This document shows, piece by piece, positions 31,297 through 41,479 of a DNA stretch of 46,676 bases. How positions within the stretch are numbered: position 1 is the first letter of the stretch; every line of letters starts with the position of its first letter. The translations under genes and the position numbers were made by a program. Below the pieces are notes generated by a model. That model made no database searches. It was not told the DNA's origin and saw only the letters and a list, made by a program, of their open reading frames with translations. The DNA is from Deltaproteobacteria bacterium (GTDB taxonomy: Bacteria; Desulfobacterota; Dissulfuribacteria; Dissulfuribacterales; QOAL01): contig JAJRZR010000003.1 of assembly GCA_024275145.1 (NCBI GenBank), positions 1 to 46,676 of the forward strand. Reading direction: 5' to 3'.

Positions 31297-33717
31297 TCAA
31301 GATGTTTGTGAATCGAGATCCCTTTCCACCTCCAGGATGTGAAGGGTTGTCTTCAATACAGTATCCGGATTAAGGCTTATGGAGTCAATACCCAATCTTA
31401 CCAAATATTCTGCAACCTCTGGATAATCGGAGGGAGCCTGGCCGCATATGCCAGAGTGGCGGCCATTACGTTTACACCCTTCCACAGCCAGGCGGATCAT
31501 TTCCTTGACCCCGGGGTCCCTCTCATCAAAATCGAAGGCCACGATCTCCGAATCCCTGTCAACGCCCAGCACCAACTGGGTCAGGTCGTTGGAGCCGATG
31601 GAAAAACCGTCGAAGTGCCTGGAGAATGCATCCATTTGGATGACATCGTTGGGAATCTCACACATCACGTAGATCTTGAGGCCATTTTCTCCACGTTTCA
31701 ACCCCAGTTCCTCCATACGTTGGACCACCCTTTTGCCTTCCTCTACCCTGCGGCAAAACGGGATCATGAGCCTTACGTTTACAAGGCCCATCTCGTCCCT
31801 GACCCTTTTCATGGCAGCGCATTCGAGGGCAAAACCCTCGGCATAGGCAGGATGGGTGTAGCGGGATGCCCCCCTGAAGCCTATCATGGGATTGTCCTCC
31901 TTGGGTTCAAACCAGCGCCCGCCAAGCAGGCTTGCATATTCGTTGGACTTGAAATCCGACATCCTGACTACCACGGGCTTCGGATAGAACGCCGCGGCAA
32001 TGGTGCCTACTCCCTCGGACAATTTTTCAATGAAGAAGTCCGATGGATGTCCATAGCCACTGGCCATGTCCAGTACCTGGCTACGTGCCTCCTCGTCCTC
32101 TATCTTCTCGGGATGGAGTAGGGCCATGGGATGGACCTTGATGTATTCATTTATTATGAATTCCATCCTGGCCAATCCCACGCCATCGTTGGGCAGGAAG
32201 CTCAGCTTGAAGGCAAGTTCAGGATTGCCCAGGTTCATCATGATCTCCGTGGAGGGGTGCTTTATAGTTGTCAGATCCGTTCTTTCCACCTCGAAGGGTA
32301 TCTTCCCCTCGTATACCCTTCCTATATCCCCTTCGGCACAGGAAACCGTAATATCCTCCCTATTTGGTATGAGCGAGGTCCCGTCATCCGTACCTACCAC
32401 GGCAGGTATGCCAAGCTCTCTCGAGATGATGGCCGCATGGCAGGTGCGCCCACCCCGGTTGGTAACGATGGCCGCCGCGGTTTTCATGATAGGTTCCCAG
32501 TCCGGGGTTGTGGTGTCAGCCACAAGGACCTCACCGGCCTTGAATTCCTTGAGTTTGCTTACGTCATCTATGACGTGGGCCCGTCCGGTAGCCACCCTGG
32601 TGCCCACTGCCCTGCCGGTGACGATGACCTTGCCCGTGCCTTTTATGCGGTATTCCTCAAGTACGTTGCCCTTCTTTTGCGACGCCACGGTTTCGGGCCT
32701 TGCCTGTACCATGTAGAGATTGCCGTCTATTCCATCCTTTGCCCATTCCATGTCCATGGGCTTGGGGTGCCCGGCCTTTTCGCTGTAGTGTTTTTCCACC
32801 TTGATGGCGTAATCTGCAAGTACCATGACCTCATCATCGCATATACAGAATTTCTCCCTGTCCTTCTTTGGGGTGGATACGTTTCTGGTCGCCTCGGTGG
32901 TGCCACCCTGGGAATAGATCATCTTGATCTCTTTGGAGCCAAGGGTCCTTCTTAGCACCTCCTTGAATCCCTTTTCAAAGGTGGGTTTGAATACATAGAA
33001 TTCGTCCGGGTCCACCGCGCCCTGCACCACATTCTCACCAAGGCCATAGGAGCCGGTGATAAAGACCACGTTTCTGAATCCCGTTTCGGTGTCCAGTGAG
33101 AACATGACTCCGCTTGCAGCCAGGTCTGAGCGTACCATCTTCATGATTCCAATGGACAGGGCCACCTTGAAGTGGTCGAATCCCTTGTCAACCCGGTAAT
33201 GGATGGCCCGGTCGGTAAACAGGCTGGCAAAGCAGCGGCTACAGGCGTCCAGCAGGGCGGTATCCCCGCTTATGTTCAGGTAGGTGTCCTGCTGCCCTGC
33301 AAAGCTCGCATCGGGCAGGTCCTCTGCCGTTGCAGAACTTCTGACCGCGACACTGAGTTCAAGCCCGTATTCCACCTGGAGCTTGTGGTATGCATCCAGT
33401 ATCTCCGCCTTCAGGTCGTCCGGGAGCCCTGCGCCGTATACGATTTGCCTGGCCTTGGCACCACGCCTGGCCAGGTCTTCCATGTTGCCTGGCTCAAGAC
33501 CCTCCAGGGCATCGTGGAGTGCCTTTTCTGCCCCGGCCTTCCTCAGTACGTGCCAGTACGCATCGGATGTCACGGCAAAGCCGTTTGGCACCCTCACCCC
33601 TTTTGAAGAAAGTTCCCTGTACATCTCGCCAAGGGATGCGTTTTTGCCCCCAACGAGTGGAACGTCTTCGATACCTATCTCATTAAAGAAACGGATGAAT
33701 CTTGGTTGCTGGCTCAT
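31297..33717 (-). CDS. ppsA: Phosphoenolpyruvate synthase (pyruvate, water dikinase)
   Basis: 806 residues. The N-terminal ATP-grasp domain (VGGKNASLGEMYREL start, RSSATAEDLPDASFAGQQDTYL) is followed by the swivelling phosphohistidine domain (GGRTCHAAIISRELGIPAVVG) and the PEP/pyruvate barrel ending in SIGSNDLTQLVLGVDRDS and NGRHSGICGQAPSD. It makes PEP from pyruvate and ATP, the first committed step of gluconeogenesis from pyruvate or acetyl-CoA via the ferredoxin oxidoreductase. AAGGAG lies before the ATG. A 215-base gap separates it from the upstream Crp-like gene, so it likely has its own promoter. Confidence 0.96.
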   Translation of the reverse strand: MSQQPRFIRFFNEIGIEDVPLVGGKNASLGEMYRELSSKGVRVPNGFAVTSDAYWHVLRKAGAEKALHDALEGLEPGNMEDLARRGAKARQIVYGAGLPDDLKAEILDAYHKLQVEYGLELSVAVRSSATAEDLPDASFAGQQDTYLNISGDTALLDACSRCFASLFTDRAIHYRVDKGFDHFKVALSIGIMKMVRSDLAASGVMFSLDTETGFRNVVFITGSYGLGENVVQGAVDPDEFYVFKPTFEKGFKEVLRRTLGSKEIKMIYSQGGTTEATRNVSTPKKDREKFCICDDEVMVLADYAIKVEKHYSEKAGHPKPMDMEWAKDGIDGNLYMVQARPETVASQKKGNVLEEYRIKGTGKVIVTGRAVGTRVATGRAHVIDDVSKLKEFKAGEVLVADTTTPDWEPIMKTAAAIVTNRGGRTCHAAIISRELGIPAVVGTDDGTSLIPNREDITVSCAEGDIGRVYEGKIPFEVERTDLTTIKHPSTEIMMNLGNPELAFKLSFLPNDGVGLARMEFIINEYIKVHPMALLHPEKIEDEEARSQVLDMASGYGHPSDFFIEKLSEGVGTIAAAFYPKPVVVRMSDFKSNEYASLLGGRWFEPKEDNPMIGFRGASRYTHPAYAEGFALECAAMKRVRDEMGLVNVRLMIPFCRRVEEGKRVVQRMEELGLKRGENGLKIYVMCEIPNDVIQMDAFSRHFDGFSIGSNDLTQLVLGVDRDSEIVAFDFDERDPGVKEMIRLAVEGCKRNGRHSGICGQAPSDYPEVAEYLVRLGIDSISLNPDTVLKTTLHILEVERDLDSQTS

Positions 33718-33932
33718 TTGGGCTCCTTTTTGTGTGTTTGAATTTTCATGTGGCCATTGCCTTTACGACTGGAGCCCCACCTCCAGGGTGTGAAGTTGCC
33801 GTTAAAATACATCCTGTTTTTGATATGGGCGCTAGGGGTAAAGGCTCCATGAAGGCTCAGCAGGAAGGCTGGTAAGCCCACCTCCGGTTTTGTTTTCTAT
33901 CACGATTCCACCTTGATTCTCTGCAACATAGG

Positions 33933-34691
33933 TTACAAATGTCCTTCGTGCCTGCTCCCACGATATTTGGTTCCGCCTGGCAGATCCTTGCACCATGCAG
34001 CCAGTGCCTCCAGGTCCTTGACCACCAGGTTGCCGCGTTGATAATCGATTATGCTGTGTTTTTTCCAGTGTTGCAGGTGCCGGTTTATTACTACCCTTAC
34101 AGAACCGACCATCCTTGCCAGAGCCTCATGTGGCAAGTCGTTGATCAGTTTCAGGGCATGGGGGTTGTCCTTGGCCATTGGATGTTCAGGATCAACGTGA
34201 CGGAGGATCAGTCTGGCCAGTCGAGTCATCGTGTCGTGAATGGCAAGGTCGGCTGCGAAGTTTTCGATATGGCGGAATCGCTCCCCAATGTAGGGGAGAA
34301 GATTCCTGCCGAATCTAGGGTATGTATTTATCCATTGCCTTGCCATTGGCAGAGAGGTGAAAAGGATCTTAGCGTCCTCTAGCGCTACCGGAATTACGCC
34401 ATGGGGCCTTCCATCAAGTAGTGTAACTATGTCGAATACATCTCCAGGCCCTAATAGCCAGAGGGTAACGCTGCGGCCCGTATCAGGATGTGTCCTGGTG
34501 ATCTCCAGTCTGCCGGACACCAGGACATGGAACCGTTTGGTAGTGTCTTTCAACAGGCCACATATTCCCTTTTTCCAGGTTTCGGCCCTGAAGGCCTTGA
34601 GCATATCCTTCAGCACGTTGTCATCCAGGCCCGAAAAGACGGGAGAGCATTTCAGGGACTTTTCGTATCTAGTTGAAGATGACAGTGTCAT
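33933..34691 (-). CDS. Crp/Fnr-family transcriptional regulator
   Basis: 252 residues. A cyclic-nucleotide-binding-type beta barrel covers about 15-130 (LVSGRLEITRTHPDTGRSVTLWLLGPGDVFD), followed by a long dimerisation helix and a winged helix-turn-helix (LPHEALARMVGSVRVVINRHLQHWKK). There is no N-terminal cysteine cluster, so it is not an Fnr-type oxygen sensor, and the effector is unknown. It lies inside the glycolytic block, 27 bases after the aldolase gene, and is a good candidate to control that block or ppsA next to it. Confidence 0.88.
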   Translation of the reverse strand: MTLSSSTRYEKSLKCSPVFSGLDDNVLKDMLKAFRAETWKKGICGLLKDTTKRFHVLVSGRLEITRTHPDTGRSVTLWLLGPGDVFDIVTLLDGRPHGVIPVALEDAKILFTSLPMARQWINTYPRFGRNLLPYIGERFRHIENFAADLAIHDTMTRLARLILRHVDPEHPMAKDNPHALKLINDLPHEALARMVGSVRVVINRHLQHWKKHSIIDYQRGNLVVKDLEALAAWCKDLPGGTKYRGSRHEGHL

Positions 34692-34718
34692 TTTTTTATT
34701 CCATTGTATCTAGCCGGT

Positions 34719-35639
34719 TCACGGTGTGCTCGACCCTACCTGGAATATCTCCATTGCCTCTGTCACGTTGGCCCCGTTTACCGTAACCGCAAAGATGGCG
34801 TTACAAAGCCGTACGGCTTCATCAAAGGGGCGCTGATGTATGTTTCTACCGGTGGCATTGCCGGATGCACCCGAGACGTGGATCTGCTCGTACAGCCGGG
34901 TGAGGAATTTCCTTACCTCCGCGTGTTTTCCACCCGCGCATATGACGCCTGTCCTGCCAGCGGCCTTCACTGCCTCCTTGAACAATTCGGCAGCATCCTC
35001 TGAGCCTGGCTTGGGAAAGTTTACCTTCACGAAATCGGCACCAAGGCATGCGGCTAGGCCGGTAGCACCCGCTATCAGGTGGCTATCCTTTTCGTCCTTC
35101 ACGGCCCTGCCCCTTGGATATGCCCATATTACGGCTACAAGCCCCAGCCTGTGGGCCTCAAATACGATGCGGGCTGCCTCTGTGAGCATGAGATGCTCAA
35201 ATTCACTTCCAGGGTATATGGTATATCCTACTCCCAATATCTTGAGACCGGATTCCTTCATGAACCTCTTTATCTGTTTCATTTCCCACATGGCCGTGCT
35301 GAGCGGGTCTCTCTGGCTGGTCGGTATGAGATTGGTCTTGCTATTGATCTTGATGAGGTAGGGCACCTTCGGGTAGTCCATGCCGTATCTGGCGACAAGG
35401 CCCATCTGGGTAGCGAATACCCCTATGTCGCCCTTGTCTGCTATACGGAACATGTGTTCGGGATCGGCATCCTCAGGTGCTATGCCCGGGCCGTAGAAGT
35501 CCTCATTCAGGTGCTCGATCTTCTGGTCACCGGCCATTAGCATTAACCTTCCGGTACCATGTGTTATGGCCTCGAAATTTTCCGCAAATGTGCTCCACGC
35601 CTCCTTTGGCACATCCAAAGGGATCTTGATGTCCTTCAT
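34719..35639 (-). CDS. Class I fructose-bisphosphate aldolase, DhnA/archaeal type
   Basis: 306 residues. It has a TIM barrel of the DeoC/LacD/DhnA superfamily, with the early MAGDQKIEHLN, AVIWAYPRGRAV and the Schiff-base lysine in ADFVKVNFPKPG, then CAGGKHAE and GASGNATGRNIHQRP as the phosphate site. This class is common in archaea and deep-branching anaerobes and serves glycolysis and gluconeogenesis. GGAGC lies before the ATG, 12 bases after gpmA, in one operon with pyk and gpmA. Confidence 0.9.
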   Translation of the reverse strand: MKDIKIPLDVPKEAWSTFAENFEAITHGTGRLMLMAGDQKIEHLNEDFYGPGIAPEDADPEHMFRIADKGDIGVFATQMGLVARYGMDYPKVPYLIKINSKTNLIPTSQRDPLSTAMWEMKQIKRFMKESGLKILGVGYTIYPGSEFEHLMLTEAARIVFEAHRLGLVAVIWAYPRGRAVKDEKDSHLIAGATGLAACLGADFVKVNFPKPGSEDAAELFKEAVKAAGRTGVICAGGKHAEVRKFLTRLYEQIHVSGASGNATGRNIHQRPFDEAVRLCNAIFAVTVNGANVTEAMEIFQVGSSTP

Positions 35640-35651
35640 CGCTGGCTCCTT

Positions 35652-36389
35652 TTAAACCTGGTTTGCCACCCCGGAAATCGCCTCCCTCACCCTTTCAGGG
35701 TTTCCAAGGTAACGAACCGAGATGGTGCTCATGTCTTCATTCAACGTATATACCCTAGGTATGCCGGTCGGGATGTTTATACCGCTTATCTCTTCATCGG
35801 ATATCCCTTCGATATGTTTCAGCAAGGCCCTTAGCGAGTTTCCGTGGGCGGCGATCAATACGGTACGGCCGCATTGTAGCGTGGGATAGATCCGGTCATG
35901 CCAATAGGGCAGGACCCTTTTTAAGGTATCCTCGAGCGATTCGGTTCCTGGAAGGATATCCCGCGGGAGTGACTGATAGCATGGATCATGGCGCGGATGC
36001 CTTGGGTCGTTATCATCAAGGGCAGGTGGACGTATGTTATAGCTCCTTCGCCATGTATGGATCTGTTCCTTGCCGAATTTTTGGGCCATTTCCCTCTTGT
36101 TTTTCCCCTGGAGCGCGCCATAATGCCGTTCGTTGAGCCTCCACGTGCGTTCAACAGGAATCCACATGAGGTCCATTTCGTCCATTACTATCCAGAGGGT
36201 CCTTATGGCCCTCTTGAGGGCCGATGTAAAGGCTACGTCGAACCTCAGGCCTTCATCGACCATGAGCCTGGCCGCGTCTGCCGCCTCCCTTTTCCCCTTG
36301 TCCGACAGATCTACGTCGGTCCATCCGGTAAATCTGTTCTCCATGTTCCAGAGGCTCTGTCCATGCCGCAAAAGAATCAGTTTTGTCAT
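35652..36389 (-). CDS. gpmA: 2,3-bisphosphoglycerate-dependent phosphoglycerate mutase
   Basis: 245 residues. Phosphohistidine His9 lies in [12 protein letters not shown], followed by [27 protein letters not shown] and the second histidine in [18 protein letters not shown]. It interconverts 3- and 2-phosphoglycerate. Its ATG overlaps the pyk stop (ATGA), and the pyk tail supplies AGGGAG as binding site. Confidence 0.96.
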   Translation of the reverse strand: MTKLILLRHGQSLWNMENRFTGWTDVDLSDKGKREAADAARLMVDEGLRFDVAFTSALKRAIRTLWIVMDEMDLMWIPVERTWRLNERHYGALQGKNKREMAQKFGKEQIHTWRRSYNIRPPALDDNDPRHPRHDPCYQSLPRDILPGTESLEDTLKRVLPYWHDRIYPTLQCGRTVLIAAHGNSLRALLKHIEGISDEEISGINIPTGIPRVYTLNEDMSTISVRYLGNPERVREAISGVANQV

Positions 36390-37867
36390 GGCTGCTCCCT
36401 TTCGAGATCAATAAGCTCTATCCTGTGCCTGGCATCCTCATGCGCAGGTGATGGTCCTTCAACCATGAGGGCCATGCCACGTGTAATGCCCTTTCGCCTT
36501 AGAAATTTAACTGCCATGGATATCCAATCACCCCGTGTATCCTTGACATGCACCGGCAAGACACCGTAGGTGAATGACAACTCCTGGCATGTCTCCCTGG
36601 AGCCGCTGAATGCAAGGATCCAGACAGGCATGTGGAATCGTGCTATCCTCCTGGCGGTGGCACCGGTCCTGGTGGGTACGATCACTGCCTTGGGGTGCAG
36701 GTAGCGCACGGTATTGAATACATCCAGTGCAATTACGTCCTTTATGTCAGCCTGGCCAAGGGAAAGGGTGCGGGTAATCACCCTCCTTACAGGGTGTCCC
36801 TCCCTGTTTTCCTCTGTGACCCTGGCGATGGACGCCATCATTTCCACTGTCTCGACCGGGTAGGATCCTATTGCGGTCTCTTCAGAGAGCATCAGGCAGT
36901 CGGTGCCATCCAGTATGGCGTTTGCCACATCCGTAACCTCTGCCCGGGTGGGCCTGCGGTTCGTGGTCATGGATTCCAGCATCTGGGTGGCGGTGATGAC
37001 CGGCTTGCCCACGATATTGGCCGTCTTGATGAGTCTTTTCTGGGCAATGGCGATTTCCTCTATGGGGATTTCAACCCCAAGGTCACCTCTAGCCACCATT
37101 ATGCCATCCGCCTCCTCCAGGATATGGTCCAGGGCCTTTAGTGCCAGGGATCGCTCTATCTTTGCTATCAGAAAGGGGGAAGAATGACCCAGGGAGGATG
37201 CGAACCGCCTAGCCATGCGTATATCTTCTGGACCTTGTACAAAGGAGATGCTTATTGCATCAATCCCTTCCCTGAGGGCGAAGGCCATTATCCGCCTGTC
37301 TTTCTCCGTCAGGGCGCTTATTCCAAGATCCACCCCCGGAAGGTTGACACCTTTGTGGGAAAGAAGCTGTCCATCTGTAAGGGCCTTGACCATGACAACG
37401 TTTCCAGCAATCTCCTTTACCTCTAACTGTACTGTTCCATCGTTTATGAAAATTACGTGTCCTGGGCGGACCACCTCAGGCAGTCTTCTGAACATGACAG
37501 GGATGTTGTCATGGCCTTGAGATTTTTGACCTGCCACAAGCCTCAGGTTCAGCCCCCTCTTTATCTCCAGGGGTTCCTTTGGCAGCCTTCCAAGGCGGAT
37601 CTTGGGCCCTGGAAGGTCTGCCAATATCGCCACCCTCTTGCCGCAGGCCCTGGCCGCCTGCTTGAGCCGCCTGATGGCCTTGCCTTGGTCTTCAAGGTTG
37701 CCGTGGGCAAAGTTGAAGCGTGCTACGGACATCCCTGCACGGACCATCTGCTGCATAACATGGCGGTCCAGGGACGCAGGGCCGATGGTGGCCACGATCT
37801 TTGATTTGTGTAGATTCTTCTGGGAGATTGATTGAAACAGGCCAGTCTGGTCTTGCTCAATTTTCAT
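36386..37867 (-). CDS. pyk: Pyruvate kinase
   Basis: 493 residues. [15 protein letters not shown], the catalytic lysine block [29 protein letters not shown] and the ATQMLESM signature are followed by a C-terminal allosteric domain ([17 protein letters not shown]). It makes pyruvate and ATP from PEP. Its binding site is weak; it starts seven bases after the dehydrogenase stop, so translational coupling is likely. Presence beside ppsA means both directions of the PEP/pyruvate step are encoded close together. Confidence 0.96.
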   Translation of the reverse strand: MKIEQDQTGLFQSISQKNLHKSKIVATIGPASLDRHVMQQMVRAGMSVARFNFAHGNLEDQGKAIRRLKQAARACGKRVAILADLPGPKIRLGRLPKEPLEIKRGLNLRLVAGQKSQGHDNIPVMFRRLPEVVRPGHVIFINDGTVQLEVKEIAGNVVMVKALTDGQLLSHKGVNLPGVDLGISALTEKDRRIMAFALREGIDAISISFVQGPEDIRMARRFASSLGHSSPFLIAKIERSLALKALDHILEEADGIMVARGDLGVEIPIEEIAIAQKRLIKTANIVGKPVITATQMLESMTTNRRPTRAEVTDVANAILDGTDCLMLSEETAIGSYPVETVEMMASIARVTEENREGHPVRRVITRTLSLGQADIKDVIALDVFNTVRYLHPKAVIVPTRTGATARRIARFHMPVWILAFSGSRETCQELSFTYGVLPVHVKDTRGDWISMAVKFLRRKGITRGMALMVEGPSPAHEDARHRIELIDLEREQP

Positions 37868-37874
37868 GGCGGTA

Positions 37875-38891
37875 TCATGCCTGCCTGATGACCTCTTTTG
37901 CTACCAAGAGGTTTTCATTGGTCCTGTCGGCCAGGAAATCGGCCACATTTCTTATGGTCGTGTCGGCTATGTGGGTTAGCGCCTCCCGGGTGAAATATGC
38001 CTGGTGTCCCGTAACTACTACGTTGGGGAATGTGAGCAACAGGAGGAACACCTCGTCCTCGATGATCTGTTCCGAGAGGTTCTTGTAGAATATGTCACCT
38101 TCCTCCTCGTAAACATCCAGCCCGGCAGCCCCCAGGTGGCGCTTCCGTAGGCTTTCAATCAATGCCTTGGTATCGATGATGGCACCCCTGCTGGTATTTA
38201 TCAGCATGGCGCCCTCTTTCATCATGGAAAGCATCTTTTCATCGATCAAATGATGGGTGTCCGGGGTCAACGGAAGGTGCAGAGTGACTATATCCGAATT
38301 TTTCAACAGTTCTTCTACGGGCACGTAGATCCCGCCATATTCCTTGACAGTTGGGTTTTCCCTAACATCATATGCCAGGACCTTCATGCCAAAGCCCTGT
38401 GACAGGATCCTCCCGACGATAGCGCCTATCTTTCCCGTGCCAAGGATACCCACGGTTTTCCCTTTCATATCAAAACCCATGAGGCCATCCAGCAGAAAGT
38501 TTTCCTCCCTGACCCGGTTGTAGGCCCTGTGGATCTTCCGGTTCAACGTGAGCATGAGGCCCACGGCAAATTCCGCCACGGCATAGGGAGAGTACTTGGC
38601 CACGCGCATCACAGTAATCCCAAGGCGTTCAGCCGCTTCCAGGTCCACGTTGTTGAAACCTGTGCACCGTAGCAGCACGAGTTTTATTCCCTCAGTGGCC
38701 AGATTGTCCAGGACCTCGGCCCCCAGGTCGTCGTTTACGAAACAACAGACCGCTTCGAAACCGCTGGCCATGATGGAGGTGTCTTTCTTGAGGCTTGCCT
38801 CGGTAAAATGAAACGTGCATATACCCTCACGATTTGCTTCTCCTAGGAATTTGTGGTCGTAGGAACGTGCGCTGAAAACCATTACTTTCAT
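37875..38891 (-). CDS. ldhA: D-lactate dehydrogenase type 2-hydroxyacid dehydrogenase
   Basis: 338 residues. It has a split catalytic domain and a central NAD domain (VGILGTGKIGAIVGRIL). Substrate arginine is in LLRCTGFNNVDL; a second arginine is in INTSRGAIIDT, and the acid/base histidine is in VTGHQAYFT. The pattern is that of D-LDH. It reduces pyruvate to D-lactate or runs in reverse. It is next to pyruvate kinase. Confidence 0.9.
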   Translation of the reverse strand: MKVMVFSARSYDHKFLGEANREGICTFHFTEASLKKDTSIMASGFEAVCCFVNDDLGAEVLDNLATEGIKLVLLRCTGFNNVDLEAAERLGITVMRVAKYSPYAVAEFAVGLMLTLNRKIHRAYNRVREENFLLDGLMGFDMKGKTVGILGTGKIGAIVGRILSQGFGMKVLAYDVRENPTVKEYGGIYVPVEELLKNSDIVTLHLPLTPDTHHLIDEKMLSMMKEGAMLINTSRGAIIDTKALIESLRKRHLGAAGLDVYEEEGDIFYKNLSEQIIEDEVFLLLLTFPNVVVTGHQAYFTREALTHIADTTIRNVADFLADRTNENLLVAKEVIRQA

Positions 38892-39004
38892 AAGTCTCTA
38901 CCCCATGTTTTTACGGAATGGATCGATAGGCCCAAAGAGGACAACGACTAAAAGCAGCCCTCAATCCTGGTATCCATGGCTGTATGATCCGGGATGATGA
39001 GGAT

Positions 39005-40006
39005 TCAGATAGAAAGGGTTTCTATGAGATCCAGCAGGCGCTTTGAATAGCCGTATTCGTTGTCATACCACACCTGGAGCTTCACCATATCTTCCTGGAT
39101 TACCCGGGTGGAAAGCGCATTGACTATTCCGGAATGGGTATCGTTGATGATGTCTATGGAGACGATTTCTTCTTCGCTATACCCGAGTATGCCCTTGAGC
39201 GGACCCTCGGATGCGGCCTTGAGTGCCTCGTTTACCGTCTCTTCAGTGACCTTGCTCTTCAGGACCGCACTGATGTCCGTGAGGGCTCCATCCGGGATCG
39301 GTACCCTGACCGCCATGGCCCGGAGCCTGCCTTCGAGTTCCGGGAGCACCCTCGTGGTGGCGATATCGCTTCCGGTGCTGGTTGGGATCAGTGAGACGGC
39401 GGCCGCCCTTCCGCGTATCTTTTTTTTGGCAGGCCGGTCTACAAGCCCCTGGGTGGCCGTATAGGCATGGATGGTTGTGACGAGGGCCTTTTCAACGCCG
39501 AAGGTGTCACAAAGTACTTTGAGGGGAGGGGCGAGGGAGTTGGTAGTACACGATGCATTTGAGATCACAAGATGTCTTTCAGGGTCGAAGGCTTCCTGGT
39601 TGACCCCGAGGACTACCATGAAATCCGCATCCTTTGAAGGGGCGCTTATGATCACACGCCGTGCACCTGCCTCAAGGTGCTTGGCGGCAAGGTCCCTTTT
39701 CGTGAATCGCCCGGTACACTCTATTACCGCATCCACATCCAATTCGCCCCATGGGAGGTTTGCAGGGTCTCGTTCAGAGAAGATCTTTATCCTTTTGTCA
39801 CCCAACTGAACATAGTCCTCTCCATAGGTGACCTGATAGGGGGCCGTAGCGTGGACGGAATCGTACTTGATTAGATAGGCCAGGTCTTCCGGGGGCACCA
39901 AGTCGTTTGCCCCTACGATTTCGAATTCGCCAGGTTCAGAGGCCATGTAATGCCTGAGAACTAGCCTTCCGATCCTGCCAAGGCCGTTGATAGCGATTCT
40001 TTTCAT
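39005..40006 (-). CDS. gapA: Glyceraldehyde-3-phosphate dehydrogenase, type I
   Basis: 333 residues. NAD fold INGLGRIGRLVLR, the GANDL segment, nucleophile Cys153 in SNASCTTNSLAP, and the NDTHSGIVNALS and WYDNEYGYSKRLLDL endings. AGGAGGAG lies before the ATG. It is the first gene of the glycolytic block, with a 113-base gap to the dehydrogenase. The 271-base upstream spacer has an AATCA-N8-TGATT dyad at about 40126-40143, a possible site for the Crp-like regulator. Confidence 0.96.
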   Translation of the reverse strand: MKRIAINGLGRIGRLVLRHYMASEPGEFEIVGANDLVPPEDLAYLIKYDSVHATAPYQVTYGEDYVQLGDKRIKIFSERDPANLPWGELDVDAVIECTGRFTKRDLAAKHLEAGARRVIISAPSKDADFMVVLGVNQEAFDPERHLVISNASCTTNSLAPPLKVLCDTFGVEKALVTTIHAYTATQGLVDRPAKKKIRGRAAAVSLIPTSTGSDIATTRVLPELEGRLRAMAVRVPIPDGALTDISAVLKSKVTEETVNEALKAASEGPLKGILGYSEEEIVSIDIINDTHSGIVNALSTRVIQEDMVKLQVWYDNEYGYSKRLLDLIETLSI

Positions 40007-40125
40007 CTTTCTCCTCCTTCCTTCATGGGTTTTTTGTAAGGTCCTTTAGGTTGGTACAGTGGTTTCCATGGATCCGGAAATGCTTGCCCAACTGTCTTAC
40101 ATGGGACAATCCACCGATATGCTTA

Positions 40126-40143
40126 AATCATGATAGGGTGATT
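40126..40143. promoter_or_regulatory. Candidate dyad upstream of gapA
   Basis: AATCA, eight-base spacer, TGATT, about 120 bases before the gapA ATG. The spacing resembles Crp/Fnr-type sites, but the arms do not match the classic consensus. Assignment to the regulator at 33933-34691 is speculative. Confidence 0.25.
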
Positions 40144-40277
40144 GAAAGGACTTGAAGAACCTCTTTACCACATCTCAAGGCCAAAGTTCTGCTACCTGAG
40201 TTACCAGATTGGCCCTGTCTGTCCCCGGGTGACCTGAATGTATCTAACGCTATGTATTGGTCCTGGTGGTGTCAAGC

Positions 40278-41168
40278 TCAGGGAATCTGCCATCCTGTGC
40301 CCATACGTCTATGGGGTATGAAAAGGACAGGGAGAGGGGCGTGGCGGGCGATAGCATTGGCCGTGCTTCCAAGGAATATCTCGGGTATGTATCCCCGTCC
40401 TTGGGCACCCAGTATTATCAGGCTGTACTCCCCGCTCCTCGCAAGTTTCAATATCCTCTGGGCAGGGATCCCGTATGAGACTTGTACGGAGCAAGGTCCT
40501 GAGCCGTTGGCCTCTAGGTGCCGTTTTAACCGTTCCAGCCTTGCCCGGTCTTTCCTGTCGAACTCGGGTAGCCGGTCCCGAAGGTAGGGATCTATCCTGG
40601 CCTGGTCGTGAACATGGAAAAGGGTTACCGCCGCCCCGGTCACGGTGGCGATGCGTTCGAGAAAAACGAAGGCGTTTTCAGCCGTATCTGAAAAATCCGT
40701 AGGGAAGAGTATATGCCTGGTACATAGGCTCTCCTCACCAGGTTGTGGTGGCGCAGGGGTGTTCTTTTCAGACAGCCGGAACAACAGGGTTGGACGTGCC
40801 ATTTCGTGGAGCACGCTGTAGCTGACACTTCCTATAAGGGAACCCCTGAAGCTGCCCCGGTGATGCGAACCACAGACGACGAGGGAGACGTCGTGTTTTT
40901 CAGCAAGCTCGAGTATGGCCCTCCCAGGGACACCAACCACAAGCTCTTCCTTGCACTTGAAGCCCTTTTCCTTTAGCAACTTGCCCCTGGCCCACAGCTT
41001 TGCCTTGAAGTTTTCAAGCAGTTCCTGGCCGGTACTGAAGCCCTGGGGTGCGTTCAGTACGTGTACCAGGACCACGGCCTTTACCCCAAGCTTTTCAGTG
41101 GGTAGGCAACTGATCATGAGGTCAGGTGGAGTGGTGAGGTCGTCTGCGATCAATATTTTTTCAAACAT
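40278..41168 (-). CDS. Universal stress protein, two UspA domains
   Basis: 296 residues. Two tandem UspA domains (about 1-145 and 150-290). The second has the ATP-binding pattern G-2x-G-9x-G(S/T) in GAQGRGYIPEIFLGS. In the first (GSHHRGSFRGSLIGS) the middle glycine is histidine, so nucleotide binding there may be weak. No good binding site precedes the ATG at 41168. Monocistronic, divergent from the Na/Pi gene. Signal unknown. Confidence 0.9.
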   Translation of the reverse strand: MFEKILIADDLTTPPDLMISCLPTEKLGVKAVVLVHVLNAPQGFSTGQELLENFKAKLWARGKLLKEKGFKCKEELVVGVPGRAILELAEKHDVSLVVCGSHHRGSFRGSLIGSVSYSVLHEMARPTLLFRLSEKNTPAPPQPGEESLCTRHILFPTDFSDTAENAFVFLERIATVTGAAVTLFHVHDQARIDPYLRDRLPEFDRKDRARLERLKRHLEANGSGPCSVQVSYGIPAQRILKLARSGEYSLIILGAQGRGYIPEIFLGSTANAIARHAPLPVLFIPHRRMGTGWQIP

Positions 41169-41228
41169 GGCATGGGAATATCTGGTATTATCTACCGTAA
41201 AAGATAAAAGCGTATACTGCCACCGGCT

Positions 41229-41279
41229 CTTCCTTTGTGCCCCGGGGCCGTGGCACCAAGTGCCCAGGCCGGTTGGAAG
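41229..41279 (+). other. Candidate RNA switch element, copy A
   Basis: TTCC and GGAA frame the element. Inside, segment 1 GTGCCCC (41237-41243) can pair with segment 2 GGCAC (41252-41256), and segment 2 can also pair with segment 3 GTGCCC (41260-41265) across the triloop CAA, so the two hairpins exclude each other. Copy B has the same order with sequence differences. Confidence 0.4.
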
Positions 41280-41479
41280 TCCATTGTGGAAATGTATACC
41301 CCCTCCGGGCAGTATTTCCGTGCCCGGAACGCAGCACGAAAATTTAGGCCATTACTTATCATGAATATTTCCTAGTATATATGTATGCTAAGGTGATCTT
41401 ATTTGTCAAATTCGAAAGGCATTCCCCACCTCACTACCGCTACGGATCAGGTGCAACGATACCGATCCGAGCGGGGCTG

